NCBI GenBank assembly: GCA_947629355.1
Contig: CANRDJ010000004.1
Span: 1-51,833, forward strand
Length of the DNA: 51,833 bases
DNA from: an uncultured Clostridia bacterium
GTDB taxonomy: Bacteria > Bacillota > Clostridia > TANB77 > CAG-508
Direction of reading: 5' to 3'
Shown here: positions 27,051-38,257 of the stretch, piece by piece
Numbering within the stretch: the first letter of the stretch is position 1
Layout: each line of letters opens with the position of its first letter
Notes under the pieces: model-generated
Seen by the model: the letters and a program-made list of their open reading frames with translations, nothing else
Told to the model about the DNA's origin: nothing
Databases searched by the model: none
Made by a program: the position numbers and the translations under genes

Positions 27051-27229
27051 AATTTTCCCTCCTTTGTTTTATTTTGAATTTAAATTTATTATTTGTTTTC
27101 AATTCGAATTTATGCATAAATTTGACAAAAACTTTAAAAATAAAAAGGAAAATTTAAATTAGTATGATTTTATAAATAATCAGCAGAATTAGATTTTGGC
27201 TAATATTATATTGGTACACAAATATAGAT

Positions 27230-27258
27230 TTGCATTTTTATTATAAATATAATATAAT
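27230..27258 (+). promoter_or_regulatory. Promoter of the CPVC membrane protein gene
   Basis: TTGCAT-17-TATAAT. The leader of about 70 bases can form two small hairpins: TTGCC/GGCAA (27273-27297) and ATTTGTGA/TCACAAAT (27297-27317), the latter just before the ribosome site. Confidence 0.6.
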
Positions 27259-27332
27259 TGCAATACATCATCCTTGCCAGGAGCAATAATAGGCAATTTG
27301 TGAATTCCTCACAAATATTTTTGGAGGTAAAA

Positions 27333-27632
27333 ATGAGAGTGATAAAAAATAGACGGATTGATGACAGTATAGTAAAAGAGAGGTATCAATATTACAAGGA
27401 AGAAAAGTGTCCCGTATGTCTTATGTTGTCACTTATGCTTACAATTGTAATTATGCCTATTTTATTAATCTTTACCTACGAATCAGGAAAAAAAGTACAG
27501 GATATTTCTATATTCATTTTTATGTTATTCATGGAGCTTATTCTAATTATAATAGCTATTGGATGTATTGTTATTAATATAAAGGCAGCTATTTGGACTC
27601 GTAGATATAAGAAAATGAAACGTCATCAATAA
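27333..27632 (+). CDS. Small two-helix membrane protein with CPVC motif
   Basis: 99 residues from the ATG at 27333 with TTGGAGG 8 bases upstream. A basic N-terminus (MRVIKNRRIDDS) is followed by CPVC, a possible metal or redox motif, and two hydrophobic helices (LMLSLMLTIVIMPILLIF and IFIFMLFMELILIIIAIGCIVI), then a basic tail. No family recognised. Codon 8 is an in-frame CGG preceded by AGA and is not shifted; skipping a base would stop the protein within six codons. Confidence 0.65.
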   Translation: MRVIKNRRIDDSIVKERYQYYKEEKCPVCLMLSLMLTIVIMPILLIFTYESGKKVQDISIFIFMLFMELILIIIAIGCIVINIKAAIWTRRYKKMKRHQ

Positions 27633-27635
27633 CCT

Positions 27636-27676
27636 AAACAAACGTCCTATATAATTATATAGGATGTTTGTTTTTT
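27636..27676 (+). terminator. Strong terminator before alaS
   Basis: About 19 bp of near-perfect stem (AAACAAACGTCCTATATAA and its inverse) followed by a T run. Confidence 0.88.
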
Positions 27677-27848
27677 CTATAATTTTAACATAAAGAAAAG
27701 TTGTTTGACGTTACAAATGTTTACATTTACCATAAATAGTTTAATTATATGAGCAAGAATTTATCTAATTAAATATTAAATAAAATGTTAAAACTACTTG
27801 TAAATGCTAAAAAAACTCGATATAATATATACGTTTAAGGAGGAATGC

Positions 27849-29980
<2,132 letters not shown>

Positions 29981-30044
29981 GTATATAAAAAAAAACTATT
30001 ATATGTTATAATATTAATATAGGATATAAATGGAGGTGTTTAAT

Positions 30045-30707
30045 ATGACAGCAAATAAATATGGAAATGTGTTAACAGTACTTTTAGTTATACTTATAGT
30101 AGCAATATTATTAGGTGTAGGATTTTTAGTATACAATTATGTAATTAAACCAAGAATAGAAGATAATAGGGCAATAGAAGCAATAGAAGAATTTGATAGA
30201 GCTGTAGAAGAAAATAATTCTGAATCAAATGAAGAAGAATTACCTAATGGAATAGCACCATCAGAAGGAGCTTCAAGTTCAAATACAAAAAAACAAAAAA
30301 TATATTATAAAGAATTTGTAATGCTTGGTTATATAACTATACCAAAAACAAATGTTAAACAACCAATATTAGATACAGTTACACCGGATTCATTAAATGC
30401 TGCAGTAGCAGTATTATATCCAAGTAACACTCAATTAAATCAACCAGGTAATGTTGTAATTGTAGGACATAATTATAGAAATGGACAATTTTTCTCAGAC
30501 AATAATAAATTATCTGTGGGAGATAAAATTATGATAAAAGATAATTCAGGAAAAGAATTGAGCTATACAATTTATCAAAAATTTCAAACAACAGAGCAAG
30601 ATACAAGTTTTTATACTAGAGATACAAAGGGGGTAGCGGAAATTACTTTATCTACATGTACAGATGATTCTAAGGCAAGAATTATAATTTTAGCAAGAGC
30701 AGAATAA
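30045..30707 (+). CDS. Sortase (class D-like)
   Basis: 220 residues. The ATG at 30045 follows GGAGGTG; an upstream in-frame ATG at 30030 overlaps that site. An N-terminal transmembrane anchor (VLTVLLVILIVAILLGVGFLV) is followed by an acidic linker rich in E, N and S, then the sortase barrel: MLGYITIPKTNVKQPI, catalytic histidine in VGHNYRNGQFF (about 142), catalytic cysteine in TLSTCTDD (about 204) and arginine in KARIIILAR. It acts on the cell surface to attach LPxTG-type proteins or build pili. No substrate with an LPxTG tail is seen in the window. Confidence 0.88.
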   Translation: MTANKYGNVLTVLLVILIVAILLGVGFLVYNYVIKPRIEDNRAIEAIEEFDRAVEENNSESNEEELPNGIAPSEGASSSNTKKQKIYYKEFVMLGYITIPKTNVKQPILDTVTPDSLNAAVAVLYPSNTQLNQPGNVVIVGHNYRNGQFFSDNNKLSVGDKIMIKDNSGKELSYTIYQKFQTTEQDTSFYTRDTKGVAEITLSTCTDDSKARIIILARAE

Positions 30708-30714
30708 TAAACTT

Positions 30715-30748
30715 AAAAACCTCTCAGAGATAAATCTGAGAGGTTTTT
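30715..30748. terminator. Terminator between the sortase gene and the tRNA pair
   Basis: 14-base perfect stem AAAAACCTCTCAGA / TCTGAGAGGTTTTT, usable from both sides. Confidence 0.88.
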
Positions 30749-30822
30749 GGCTGGGGTGGGAGGATTCGAACCGCCGCATGCCAGAGTCAAAGTCTGGTGC
30801 CTTACCACTTGGCTACACCCCA
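30748..30822 (-). tRNA. tRNA-Gln (anticodon TTG)
   Basis: Cloverleaf on the minus strand: acceptor TGGGGTG / CACCCCA, D arm GCCAAGTGGTAAGGC, anticodon loop CTTTGAC giving TTG, T arm with GGTTCGAATCC, and encoded CCA. Confidence 0.93.
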
Positions 30823-30840
30823 ATATTCTAATGTGGTTTG

Positions 30841-30918
30841 TGGGGTGGAAGATGGGACTTGAACCCACGGCCTCTGGTGCCACAAACCAGCGCTCTAACC
30901 AACTGAGCTACATCCACC
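30841..30918 (-). tRNA. tRNA-His (anticodon GTG)
   Basis: Minus strand: acceptor GTGGATG preceded by the extra G(-1) typical of tRNA-His, D arm GCTCAGTTGGTTAGAGC, loop TTGTGGC with anticodon GTG, T arm GGTTCAAGTCC, encoded CCA. One T-T mismatch in the acceptor stem. Confidence 0.9.
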
Positions 30919-31109
30919 ATTTAGGTCACGCATACTATTTTAAATAATTTTTTTTAGTTTGTCAATGCTTTATTAATAAATTTCTAAAAATCTTGTACTA
31001 TATTTACATTTAGAAATAAATAACTGTATTAACTGTTTATATATAATATTTGGAATACCTATGTAAATAATAAATTATAAAATATAAAAAATATAATATG
31101 ATGGCTATG

Positions 31110-31258
31110 ATGCAATAGCATTTGTTAAAGTTTAAATACTATATAAATACACCATTAAAAAAATGTAAGAGAAAGGTTATGTGAACTCTACCCCTTAAAG
31201 TAGACACCAATAAAAAAGAGGTTTCTTTCTCTTATTTTTTAACGTTTCGCTATTGCAT
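31110..31258. repeat. Nested inverted repeats upstream of ruvB, possible MITE
   Basis: ATGCAATAGC at 31110 pairs with GCTATTGCAT at 31249; inside, TAAGAGAAAG at 31166 pairs with CTTTCTCTTA at 31225. The centre holds TCTACCCCTTAAAGTAGACA. Could be a small non-autonomous element or a degenerate IS end. The rest of 30919-31303 shows no gene. Confidence 0.45.
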
Positions 31259-31303
31259 AAAATTCAACTTAAAGATATAATTAAACAGAATGAGAGGTAA
31301 AAA

Positions 31304-32316
31304 ATGGACGAAAATGAAAATTTATTAATTCCGAATTTGCAAGATGAAACAGAGGAAATATCTGAGATTTCATTAAGACCAAAAACACTAGATGAATATA
31401 TAGGACAAACTAAAGTAAAAGAAAATATGAAAATATATATTGAAGCAGCAAAAAAAAGAGGTGAACCACTAGATCATATTTTATTATATGGACCTCCAGG
31501 ACTTGGAAAGACAACCTTTGCTAGTATTATATCTACAGAGATGAATGCTAATATTAGAATAACATCAGGACCTGCAATAGAAAAACCAGGAGATTTAGCA
31601 GCACTTTTGACAAATCTTTCACCAAATGATGTTTTATTTATAGACGAAATACACAGATTAAACAGAAGTGTTGAAGAAATACTTTATCCTGCCTTAGAGG
31701 ATTACAATTTGGATATAATTATAGGTAAAGGACCTAGTGCGAGGTCTATTAGATTAGAATTACCTAAATTTACTTTAATTGGAGCCACTACAAGGGCAGG
31801 TTCACTTACAACTCCACTTAGAGATAGATTTGGTATAGTACATAGATTGGAACTTTATAATTCAGATGAATTAAATACAATAGTAAAAAGATCGGCTAAG
31901 ATTTTAAATGTAGAGATAGATGAAAAAGGTTCTTTGGAAATTGCACGGACGTTCTAGGGGGACACCAAGAATAGCAAATAGATTATTGAAAAGAGTAAGG
32001 GATTATGCAGCTGTTTTAGGTGACGGAAGTATAACAGAAAAAATAACAAAAATAGCTTTAGAAAAATTGGAAATAGATGAACTTCGGACTTGATAATATA
32101 GATAGAAAAATATTGAAAACTATAATATTAAGCTATTCTGGTGGACCTGTGGGAATTGAAACTCTTTCTTCAACAATAGGAGAAGAAACAGAGACAATTG
32201 AAGATGTATATGAACCATATTTACTACAAATGGGATTCTTATCAAGAACGCCTAGAGGCAGAATTGTAACACCAAATGCATATAAACATCTAGGACTAGA
32301 ATATAAAGGAGAATAA
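31304..32316 (+). CDS. ruvB: Holliday junction helicase RuvB, with two +1 frameshifts at CGG
   Basis: AAA+ motor of the RuvAB branch-migration complex, 336 residues over two shifts (normal length). Walker [14 protein letters not shown], Walker [11 protein letters not shown], sensor GATTRAG, arginine finger RDRFG, and C-terminal winged helix [18 protein letters not shown]. Site 1 at 31946: GCA CGG ACG TTC TAG; removing one base restores [20 protein letters not shown]. Site 2 at 32085: CTT CGG ACT TGA; removing one base restores [13 protein letters not shown]. Site 1 is the only shift site preceded by a purine, and could alternatively be read as CGG-Arg plus a skipped A, giving ARRSRG. AGAGG precedes the ATG; ruvA is not adjacent. 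Confidence 0.94.
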
Positions 32317-32317
32317 A

Positions 32318-33259
32318 ATGAAAAAAGTATCAGTTGTAATACCAATGTATAATGAAGAAGAGGTAGTTAAAGAATGTTATATTAGGACTAAAGTAGTTTT
32401 AAATGGTTTAAACGATTTTGAGCATGAAATAATATTTGTAAATGATGGAAGCAAAGATAGAACATTAGAACTATTAAAAAAAATATCAGATGAAGATAAA
32501 AATGTAAAAATAATATCATTTTCAAGAAATTTTGGACATCAAGCGGCAGTAACTGCTGGATTAAAATATGTAACAGGAGATTGCTGCCTTATAATTGATA
32601 GTGATATGCAAGATCCTCCAGAATTATTAGTAGATATGATTAGACTATGGGAACAAGGAAATGATGTAATATATGCGAAAAGAAAAGCAAGAAAAGGTGA
32701 ATCTAAATTTAAACTTCTAACAGCAAAAATGTTTTACAGAATACTAAATGGGCTTTCAGATGTAGAAATTCCAAAAGATACAGGAGATTTTAGACTAGCT
32801 GATAGAAAAGTTATTGATGTAATTAATTCTATGCCTGAACATAATAAATTTTTAAGAGGATTATTTAGTTGGGTAGGATTTAAACAAATTCCAATAGAAT
32901 ATGAAAGACAAGAAAGATTTGCAGGTAAAACAAAATATCCACTAAAAAAAATGCTAAAACTTGCATCAGATGGAATAATTAGTTTTTCTACTAAACCTTT
33001 GAAGTTAATTGGAGGAATAGGAATTATTTCAATATTTATATCAATTATATTATTAGTATATGCTCTAGTATCATATATATTTAATCTAAATAACTTGGCA
33101 TCAGGTTGGACATCTATGATGGTAGCAATTACTTTTTTTGCAGGTGTTCAATTAGTATCTATCTGGATGATGTCAGAATATATAGCAAGAATATATGATG
33201 ATACTAAAAAAAGACCAGAATACATAATAGATAAAAAAATTAATATAGAAGAGGAATAA
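32318..33259 (+). CDS. Family 2 glycosyltransferase, polyprenyl-phosphate sugar transferase type
   Basis: 313 residues. The GT2 domain has VVIPMYNEEEVV, FVNDGSKDRT, the metal-binding LIIDSDMQDPPELL and PKDTGDFRL (the acceptor-side acid). Two C-terminal transmembrane helices (about 230-255 and 265-290) and the tail ARIYDDTKKRPEYII fit the DPM1/GtrB/YkoT-type enzymes that load glucose or similar sugars onto undecaprenyl phosphate. The start lies 1 base after the ruvB stop (overlapping AAGGAG), so it is translationally coupled to ruvB. Confidence 0.9.
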   Translation: MKKVSVVIPMYNEEEVVKECYIRTKVVLNGLNDFEHEIIFVNDGSKDRTLELLKKISDEDKNVKIISFSRNFGHQAAVTAGLKYVTGDCCLIIDSDMQDPPELLVDMIRLWEQGNDVIYAKRKARKGESKFKLLTAKMFYRILNGLSDVEIPKDTGDFRLADRKVIDVINSMPEHNKFLRGLFSWVGFKQIPIEYERQERFAGKTKYPLKKMLKLASDGIISFSTKPLKLIGGIGIISIFISIILLVYALVSYIFNLNNLASGWTSMMVAITFFAGVQLVSIWMMSEYIARIYDDTKKRPEYIIDKKINIEEE

Positions 33260-33261
33260 AG

Positions 33262-33804
33262 ATGAAATTATTATTACACACTTGCTGTGCACCTTGTAGT
33301 GTGTATTGCATAGAAAGTTTAAGAAATGAAGAAATAGAACCAACAGTATATTGGTATAATCCCAACATACATCCATATAAAGAGTATGAAGCAAGGAGAG
33401 ATTGTTTAAAACAGTATACAAAATCAATTAATATAGAATCCATTTTTGAAGATAACTATGGATTAAGAGATTTTTGCAAAAATGTAGTTACCGATTTAAA
33501 AAATAGATGCATAAATTATTGCTATAAAGTAAGATTAGAGCAAACTGTAAAATATGCAAAAGTACATGGATACGATAGCTTTTCAACAACACTACTTGTT
33601 AGTCCATATCAAAATCATGAAGCATTAAAAGAATTAGGAGAGAAACTTGCAAAAGAATATGGAATAGAATTTGTTTATAGAGATTTTAGAATAGGATTTA
33701 GAGAAGGACAAAGAAAAGCAAGGGAACTTGGATTATATATGCAAAAATATTGCGGATGTGTGTTTTCAGAGGAAGAAAGATATTTACAACACAATAAGAA
33801 ATAA
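33262..33804 (+). CDS. queH: Epoxyqueuosine reductase QueH
   Basis: 180 residues; the last step of queuosine synthesis in tRNA, non-orthologous to QueG. The HTCCAPC motif (about 6-12) and C-terminal YCGCVFSEEERY supply the four cysteines for Fe-S and redox, and TTLLVSPYQNHE and YRDFRIGFREGQRKAREL are conserved. The start is 2 bases after the GT2 stop; an AGGAA site overlaps it. The operon ruvB-GT2-queH is compact. Confidence 0.93.
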   Translation: MKLLLHTCCAPCSVYCIESLRNEEIEPTVYWYNPNIHPYKEYEARRDCLKQYTKSINIESIFEDNYGLRDFCKNVVTDLKNRCINYCYKVRLEQTVKYAKVHGYDSFSTTLLVSPYQNHEALKELGEKLAKEYGIEFVYRDFRIGFREGQRKARELGLYMQKYCGCVFSEEERYLQHNKK

Positions 33805-33951
33805 ATGAGTTATTTCAAGGGGGTTAAGAAATTTAAAATTATAGGAGTATGTAATTTATCAACACACAAAATAAATGAAGGCACAAATTGTAAAATTAAA
33901 AATGGACATATTATGTAATAATAATGAGTTAAATAGGAGAAAGAATAATAA

Positions 33952-35745
33952 ATGAAACAAATAAATAGTGAAATATTAAAAGAAAAAACTATTAGAGAAT
34001 TAGATGATGTAAAATTTGAAATTCCAGAATATCAAAGGGGATATAGGTGGGAGGAAAAACAAGTAAAAAAAATACTACAAGATATTTTGGATGAATTTAA
34101 AAAAGATTCTAAGAGGAAATATTATTTACAACCTATAATTGTAAAAGAAAAGGCAAAAAATATATATTATTTAGTTGATGGTCAGCAAAGATTAACTACA
34201 ATATATATGCTTTTAAAGTATAATTTGAATAATGAATATAAATGCTATTCAATAAAATATAATTATATAACATCTGTAAACAATGATAGATTTGAGATTG
34301 ATGAAAAGATAAAAGAATATTATGATACAAAAACTATAAAATATGAGAACCTAAATGATTATTATTATGAAAAGGCATTAAAAACAATATATAATTGGCT
34401 AAAAGATAATCAAGTAGATTCTGAATTTTTTGACTTTATTAGAACAAAAGTTACAGTAATGTGGTATGAATTAGAAAAAGAGGATGACGATAAAAAAGCA
34501 TTTTTAAGAGTAAATACTGGAAAAATTAAATTAACAACTGCAGATTTGATAAAAGCAGAATTATTAAAAGAAGATAAAAAGAATAAAAAAGTAATTGATA
34601 GAATAAGCAAAGAATGGAATGAAATTGAAAATAAATTACGCGATAATTCATTTTGGTATTTCGTAAGTAATGAAATTACAAATGATAGAATGACAGAATT
34701 TTTAAATATGATTAACAAAAATAGTAATGATTTATATGAAAAATATCAGGAAAAAATAAATAAACCAGATGCAAATATAGAAAAAATTTGGGAAAAAGAT
34801 ATAAAAAATGTTTTTCAAAATTTTATTGAATGGTATGAAGATGATGAAATATATAATTTTATTGGATTTTTAGTAAAAGAAGGAGATAATAATGAATTGT
34901 TTTTTGAACTAAAAGAAGAGTATTATATTAAAAATAATAGTAAAAATGAATTTACTAATAATTTAAAAAATAGAATTAAAAAAGTAGTATATAAATTATT
35001 AAAACTGGATTTAGGAATAGAAATAGATAAGGAGAAATTTAAAAACGAAATAGAAAAATTACAATATGGTGACGATGAAATTATGGCAATTTTATTATTA
35101 TATAATATTTTAACTACTAATTATTCTAAAGATTCAAAAAGATTTCCTTTTGATAAATATTTTGTAAATAAAGAAAAAAGAAAAGAAAGAACAGCAGAGG
35201 GTATAAAAGATAAAAAAATTATGTGGAGTTTGGAACATATAAGTTCTCAACATGAAAATAAAAATATAGAAAAATTAAAAGATTTTAGAATTTTAACAGA
35301 ATATTTTAAAACAATGGGAATAGATCCAAAAGAGATTCCAACAAGTGAAAATTGGGAAAAAAACAAAGAAAATGCAGAAGAAAAAATGAAAGAAATATTC
35401 GATAAGATATTTGATAACAAAAAGAATAAAATTGAAATGCATGGAATAGGAAATTTAGCTTTACTAGATAGAGAATTAAATAGTTCTAATGGGAACAACT
35501 TTTTTATAATTAAAAGAAATAATATTATAAGAAATAGTAAAGACAATTATGTTCCTATATGTACAATGAAAGCATTTTTAAAAGCTTTTTATACTAAAAA
35601 AGATAGTTTAAAGAAGCAACAATTTCTTGAATGGAAACAAGAAGATTATGATATATATGAACAAGATATAATAGACACTATATATGATAATATTATGGGA
35701 GATAAGAATTATAATGGAAATAGACAATTTAAAAGGATTAATTGA
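33952..35745 (+). CDS. DUF262/DUF1524 (GmrSD-like) putative defence nuclease
   Basis: 597 residues. The N-terminal DUF262 domain has IPEYQRGYRWEEKQV and VDGQQRLTTIYMLL (about 75-88), the ParB/Srx-like nucleotide-binding core. The C-terminal DUF1524 HNH-type region has LEHISSQHENK (histidine about 429) and GIGNLALLDRELNSSNGN. This DUF262-DUF1524 fusion is the layout of GmrSD type IV restriction enzymes and related antiphage proteins (SspE, BrxU) that cut modified or phage DNA. It overlaps the next gene, another DUF262 protein, so the two form a unit. AT content is higher than the neighbours. GGAG precedes the ATG at a distance of about 14, so initiation may be weak. Confidence 0.82.
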   Translation: MKQINSEILKEKTIRELDDVKFEIPEYQRGYRWEEKQVKKILQDILDEFKKDSKRKYYLQPIIVKEKAKNIYYLVDGQQRLTTIYMLLKYNLNNEYKCYSIKYNYITSVNNDRFEIDEKIKEYYDTKTIKYENLNDYYYEKALKTIYNWLKDNQVDSEFFDFIRTKVTVMWYELEKEDDDKKAFLRVNTGKIKLTTADLIKAELLKEDKKNKKVIDRISKEWNEIENKLRDNSFWYFVSNEITNDRMTEFLNMINKNSNDLYEKYQEKINKPDANIEKIWEKDIKNVFQNFIEWYEDDEIYNFIGFLVKEGDNNELFFELKEEYYIKNNSKNEFTNNLKNRIKKVVYKLLKLDLGIEIDKEKFKNEIEKLQYGDDEIMAILLLYNILTTNYSKDSKRFPFDKYFVNKEKRKERTAEGIKDKKIMWSLEHISSQHENKNIEKLKDFRILTEYFKTMGIDPKEIPTSENWEKNKENAEEKMKEIFDKIFDNKKNKIEMHGIGNLALLDRELNSSNGNNFFIIKRNNIIRNSKDNYVPICTMKAFLKAFYTKKDSLKKQQFLEWKQEDYDIYEQDIIDTIYDNIMGDKNYNGNRQFKRIN

Positions 35746-38242
35746 AGAATTAAAAGATAAAGCTAAATTATTAGAAAATAGTTCTGAAGAATTAAAAGAT
35801 ATAATAAATAAAATACAAGAAGGAAGTAATGAAGAGAAAGTTACTTTTAATAACTTTTTAGATATATATATTAGTGGAAAAACAATTAAAATTCCAAGAA
35901 TTCAAAGAAATTATGTACAAGGAAAAAATAAAAAGATTAGAAAAAAAATAATAGATGATATTTTTGATTCTATAAAAGAAGACAAACTTATCAAATTAGA
36001 TATAATTTTTGGAATTATAGAAGGAAACTACTTTATACCAATTGACGGGCAACAGAGATTGACAACTTTATTTTTGTTACATTGGTTTATTTACACAATT
36101 GAAGAAGGGTTAGATGAAAGAATAAAAAATTTGGATATATTGTACGAAACTAGAGAGAGTTCAAAAGAATTTTTCCAAATGTTAAAAGAATATGGTAATA
36201 TTTTTAAAACAAGATATGATAATGCAAAAATAGAAAATAATCATATGAAGCATAAAGAGAAAATTAGATTTTCAAAAATTATAAAAAATAGTATTTATTA
36301 CTATGAAAGTAAATGGAAAAATGATGTAACTGTTCAAAGTGCATTAGAGATGTTAGATGAAATTCAAAATCATTATGAGGAATGCAATACAAAACTTAAA
36401 GAAAAACTATCCCTAATAACATTTTCTTGTAAAATAATTGGATTTGAAGATGATATTAATCCTGATGAATTATATATAAAAATGAATTCAAGAGGTAAAC
36501 AGTTAAATGACTTTGAAATAAATAAATCATATATTGAAAAAATAGCTAGTGATAAATATGAAAAAAGTAGTGATAAATTTGATTATGAAGGTTTTTGTAT
36601 AAACATTAATAATAAGTGGATAAATGATATATTATATACAATTGATGAAGAAAACAGAAAAAAGAATATCAAATATGTAGAAGAGTATTTTTATAATTTA
36701 ATTAGACTATTTATTATATACTTTTTTACTGAAAAATCTATTATTGAAGGTAACAAAGAGAAATTACAATATATAGTAAGTATAATACAGAGAAAAGAAA
36801 GTTTTGATTTGGGATTAAATGAAGAAAAGACAATTATGGATAGTAATTTTTTTGAGAGATTTACGAATGTAATGAATAATATTAAAAATATGTGCTTTGT
36901 AAAAGAAAATAAGACTGTAACTATAAATATTAATATAATATGGAAAAAGTTAATAGAAAAGGGAGATAATAATGTAACAGATATTTTAAAGTTTTATGCT
37001 ATTATGAAATATTTTGAAAACAGAGAATGTAACATAGAAGAAAATTATGACAATTTTATAAATTGGTTAAGAATAGTAAGAAATTTTATTGAGATTCAGC
37101 CTCACATTCAAATTGAGAATAGACAAATACAAGATATTACTAAGATTTCATTTTTTAAAGTTTTTAGAAAAATTACAAAATTATCGGAAAAACTTAAAGA
37201 ATATCCAAATATTATTAATTATTTTTTTCATACATCATTTGAGGCTAGTGTATTTAATGAATATGATAATAGCCAAACAGAAAAAGAGTGGTATAAATTA
37301 GAGCAAATGAAAGCACAGTTAAGTCAAGAAAATAGTGATTGGAATGAAGAAATTATTAATGCTGATAATATTATGTACTTAGCAGGAAGAATTAAATTCT
37401 TATTTGATTTTGCTAAAAAAGATTTCAATAAATTTAGACAATATAGAGAATTAATAAATGCAATATTTTATTATTATCCTGAAACAACAGAATTTAAAGA
37501 AAAAGAAGAATATTTATTGCAAAAGGCAATGCTATGTGATAATAAGTATTTTATAAAAGATAGAGAATATGATACATTTTTTAATTTCTATGATTCTGAT
37601 AATACAAATGTATGGAAAAAAGCTTTAAACGAAAATAACGAGTTAAATAAAAAGTTTAATAATTTTATTGAAAAAAATCAATTGCTAAAGATAATTAAAA
37701 TTGAAAATAAAGATGAGGAAAATGCAGAAAATATTAAGGAAAAGTTTAAACAGATAATAAAAACATTTACAAATAACAAACACTGGAAATATTATTTTAT
37801 TAATAGTAATAGTTTATTTAAATATGCAACAAAAGCAAGGATATTAATAAAAAAGGAAAGTAAAAATTTAGAAGAAACAGAGATAAATATTTTTAAATCT
37901 CAGGGAAATTCTAATCATAAAGATTTTCTTACATGTTATTTAGAAGAAAAAATACAAGAGCATATAGATACATCAAAATTTATAATTTATTATAAAGGAA
38001 AAAGATATACAAATAAATTTGATTGCAGCAACTCTTTGAAAATTGAAAATAAAAATGATAATAAAGAAAAATATGTGTTTATTCGAGACACTAATGGAAA
38101 ATTTACAATTGAATTAAGTGAAAACATAAATATAAGATTTGATATTTATGATAAAGGAGAAAAGGAAGTTGAAGAAAATAAATTAGAATATTTAAAAGAT
38201 ATAACAGGATTAAGTATTAATCAAGTTTGTAAAAATAATTAG
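35714..38242 (+). CDS. Large DUF262 protein, partner of the GmrSD-like gene
   Basis: 842 residues from the ATG at 35714, which has GGGAG upstream; a start at 35684 is also open. An N-terminal coiled-coil (LKGLIEELKDKAKLLENSSEEL) precedes the DUF262 domain with IPRIQRNYVQG and PIDGQQRLTTLFLLHWF (about 110-126). The long C-terminal part is lysine/asparagine rich, has no clear HNH and ends in a small beta-rich segment (YYKGKRYTNKF). It overlaps the upstream DUF262-DUF1524 gene by 32 bases, so translation is coupled. Probable sensor or effector of a two-gene antiphage module; that function is inferred from domains and context. Confidence 0.75.
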   Translation: MEIDNLKGLIEELKDKAKLLENSSEELKDIINKIQEGSNEEKVTFNNFLDIYISGKTIKIPRIQRNYVQGKNKKIRKKIIDDIFDSIKEDKLIKLDIIFGIIEGNYFIPIDGQQRLTTLFLLHWFIYTIEEGLDERIKNLDILYETRESSKEFFQMLKEYGNIFKTRYDNAKIENNHMKHKEKIRFSKIIKNSIYYYESKWKNDVTVQSALEMLDEIQNHYEECNTKLKEKLSLITFSCKIIGFEDDINPDELYIKMNSRGKQLNDFEINKSYIEKIASDKYEKSSDKFDYEGFCININNKWINDILYTIDEENRKKNIKYVEEYFYNLIRLFIIYFFTEKSIIEGNKEKLQYIVSIIQRKESFDLGLNEEKTIMDSNFFERFTNVMNNIKNMCFVKENKTVTININIIWKKLIEKGDNNVTDILKFYAIMKYFENRECNIEENYDNFINWLRIVRNFIEIQPHIQIENRQIQDITKISFFKVFRKITKLSEKLKEYPNIINYFFHTSFEASVFNEYDNSQTEKEWYKLEQMKAQLSQENSDWNEEIINADNIMYLAGRIKFLFDFAKKDFNKFRQYRELINAIFYYYPETTEFKEKEEYLLQKAMLCDNKYFIKDREYDTFFNFYDSDNTNVWKKALNENNELNKKFNNFIEKNQLLKIIKIENKDEENAENIKEKFKQIIKTFTNNKHWKYYFINSNSLFKYATKARILIKKESKNLEETEINIFKSQGNSNHKDFLTCYLEEKIQEHIDTSKFIIYYKGKRYTNKFDCSNSLKIENKNDNKEKYVFIRDTNGKFTIELSENINIRFDIYDKGEKEVEENKLEYLKDITGLSINQVCKNN

Positions 38243-38257
38243 AATGGATAGATTTAA

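Noticed and set aside
27677..27848. T-box riboswitch before alaS
   Set aside because: No T-box sequence, specifier hairpin or antiterminator could be found; the strong hairpin at 27636-27676 belongs to the preceding gene.
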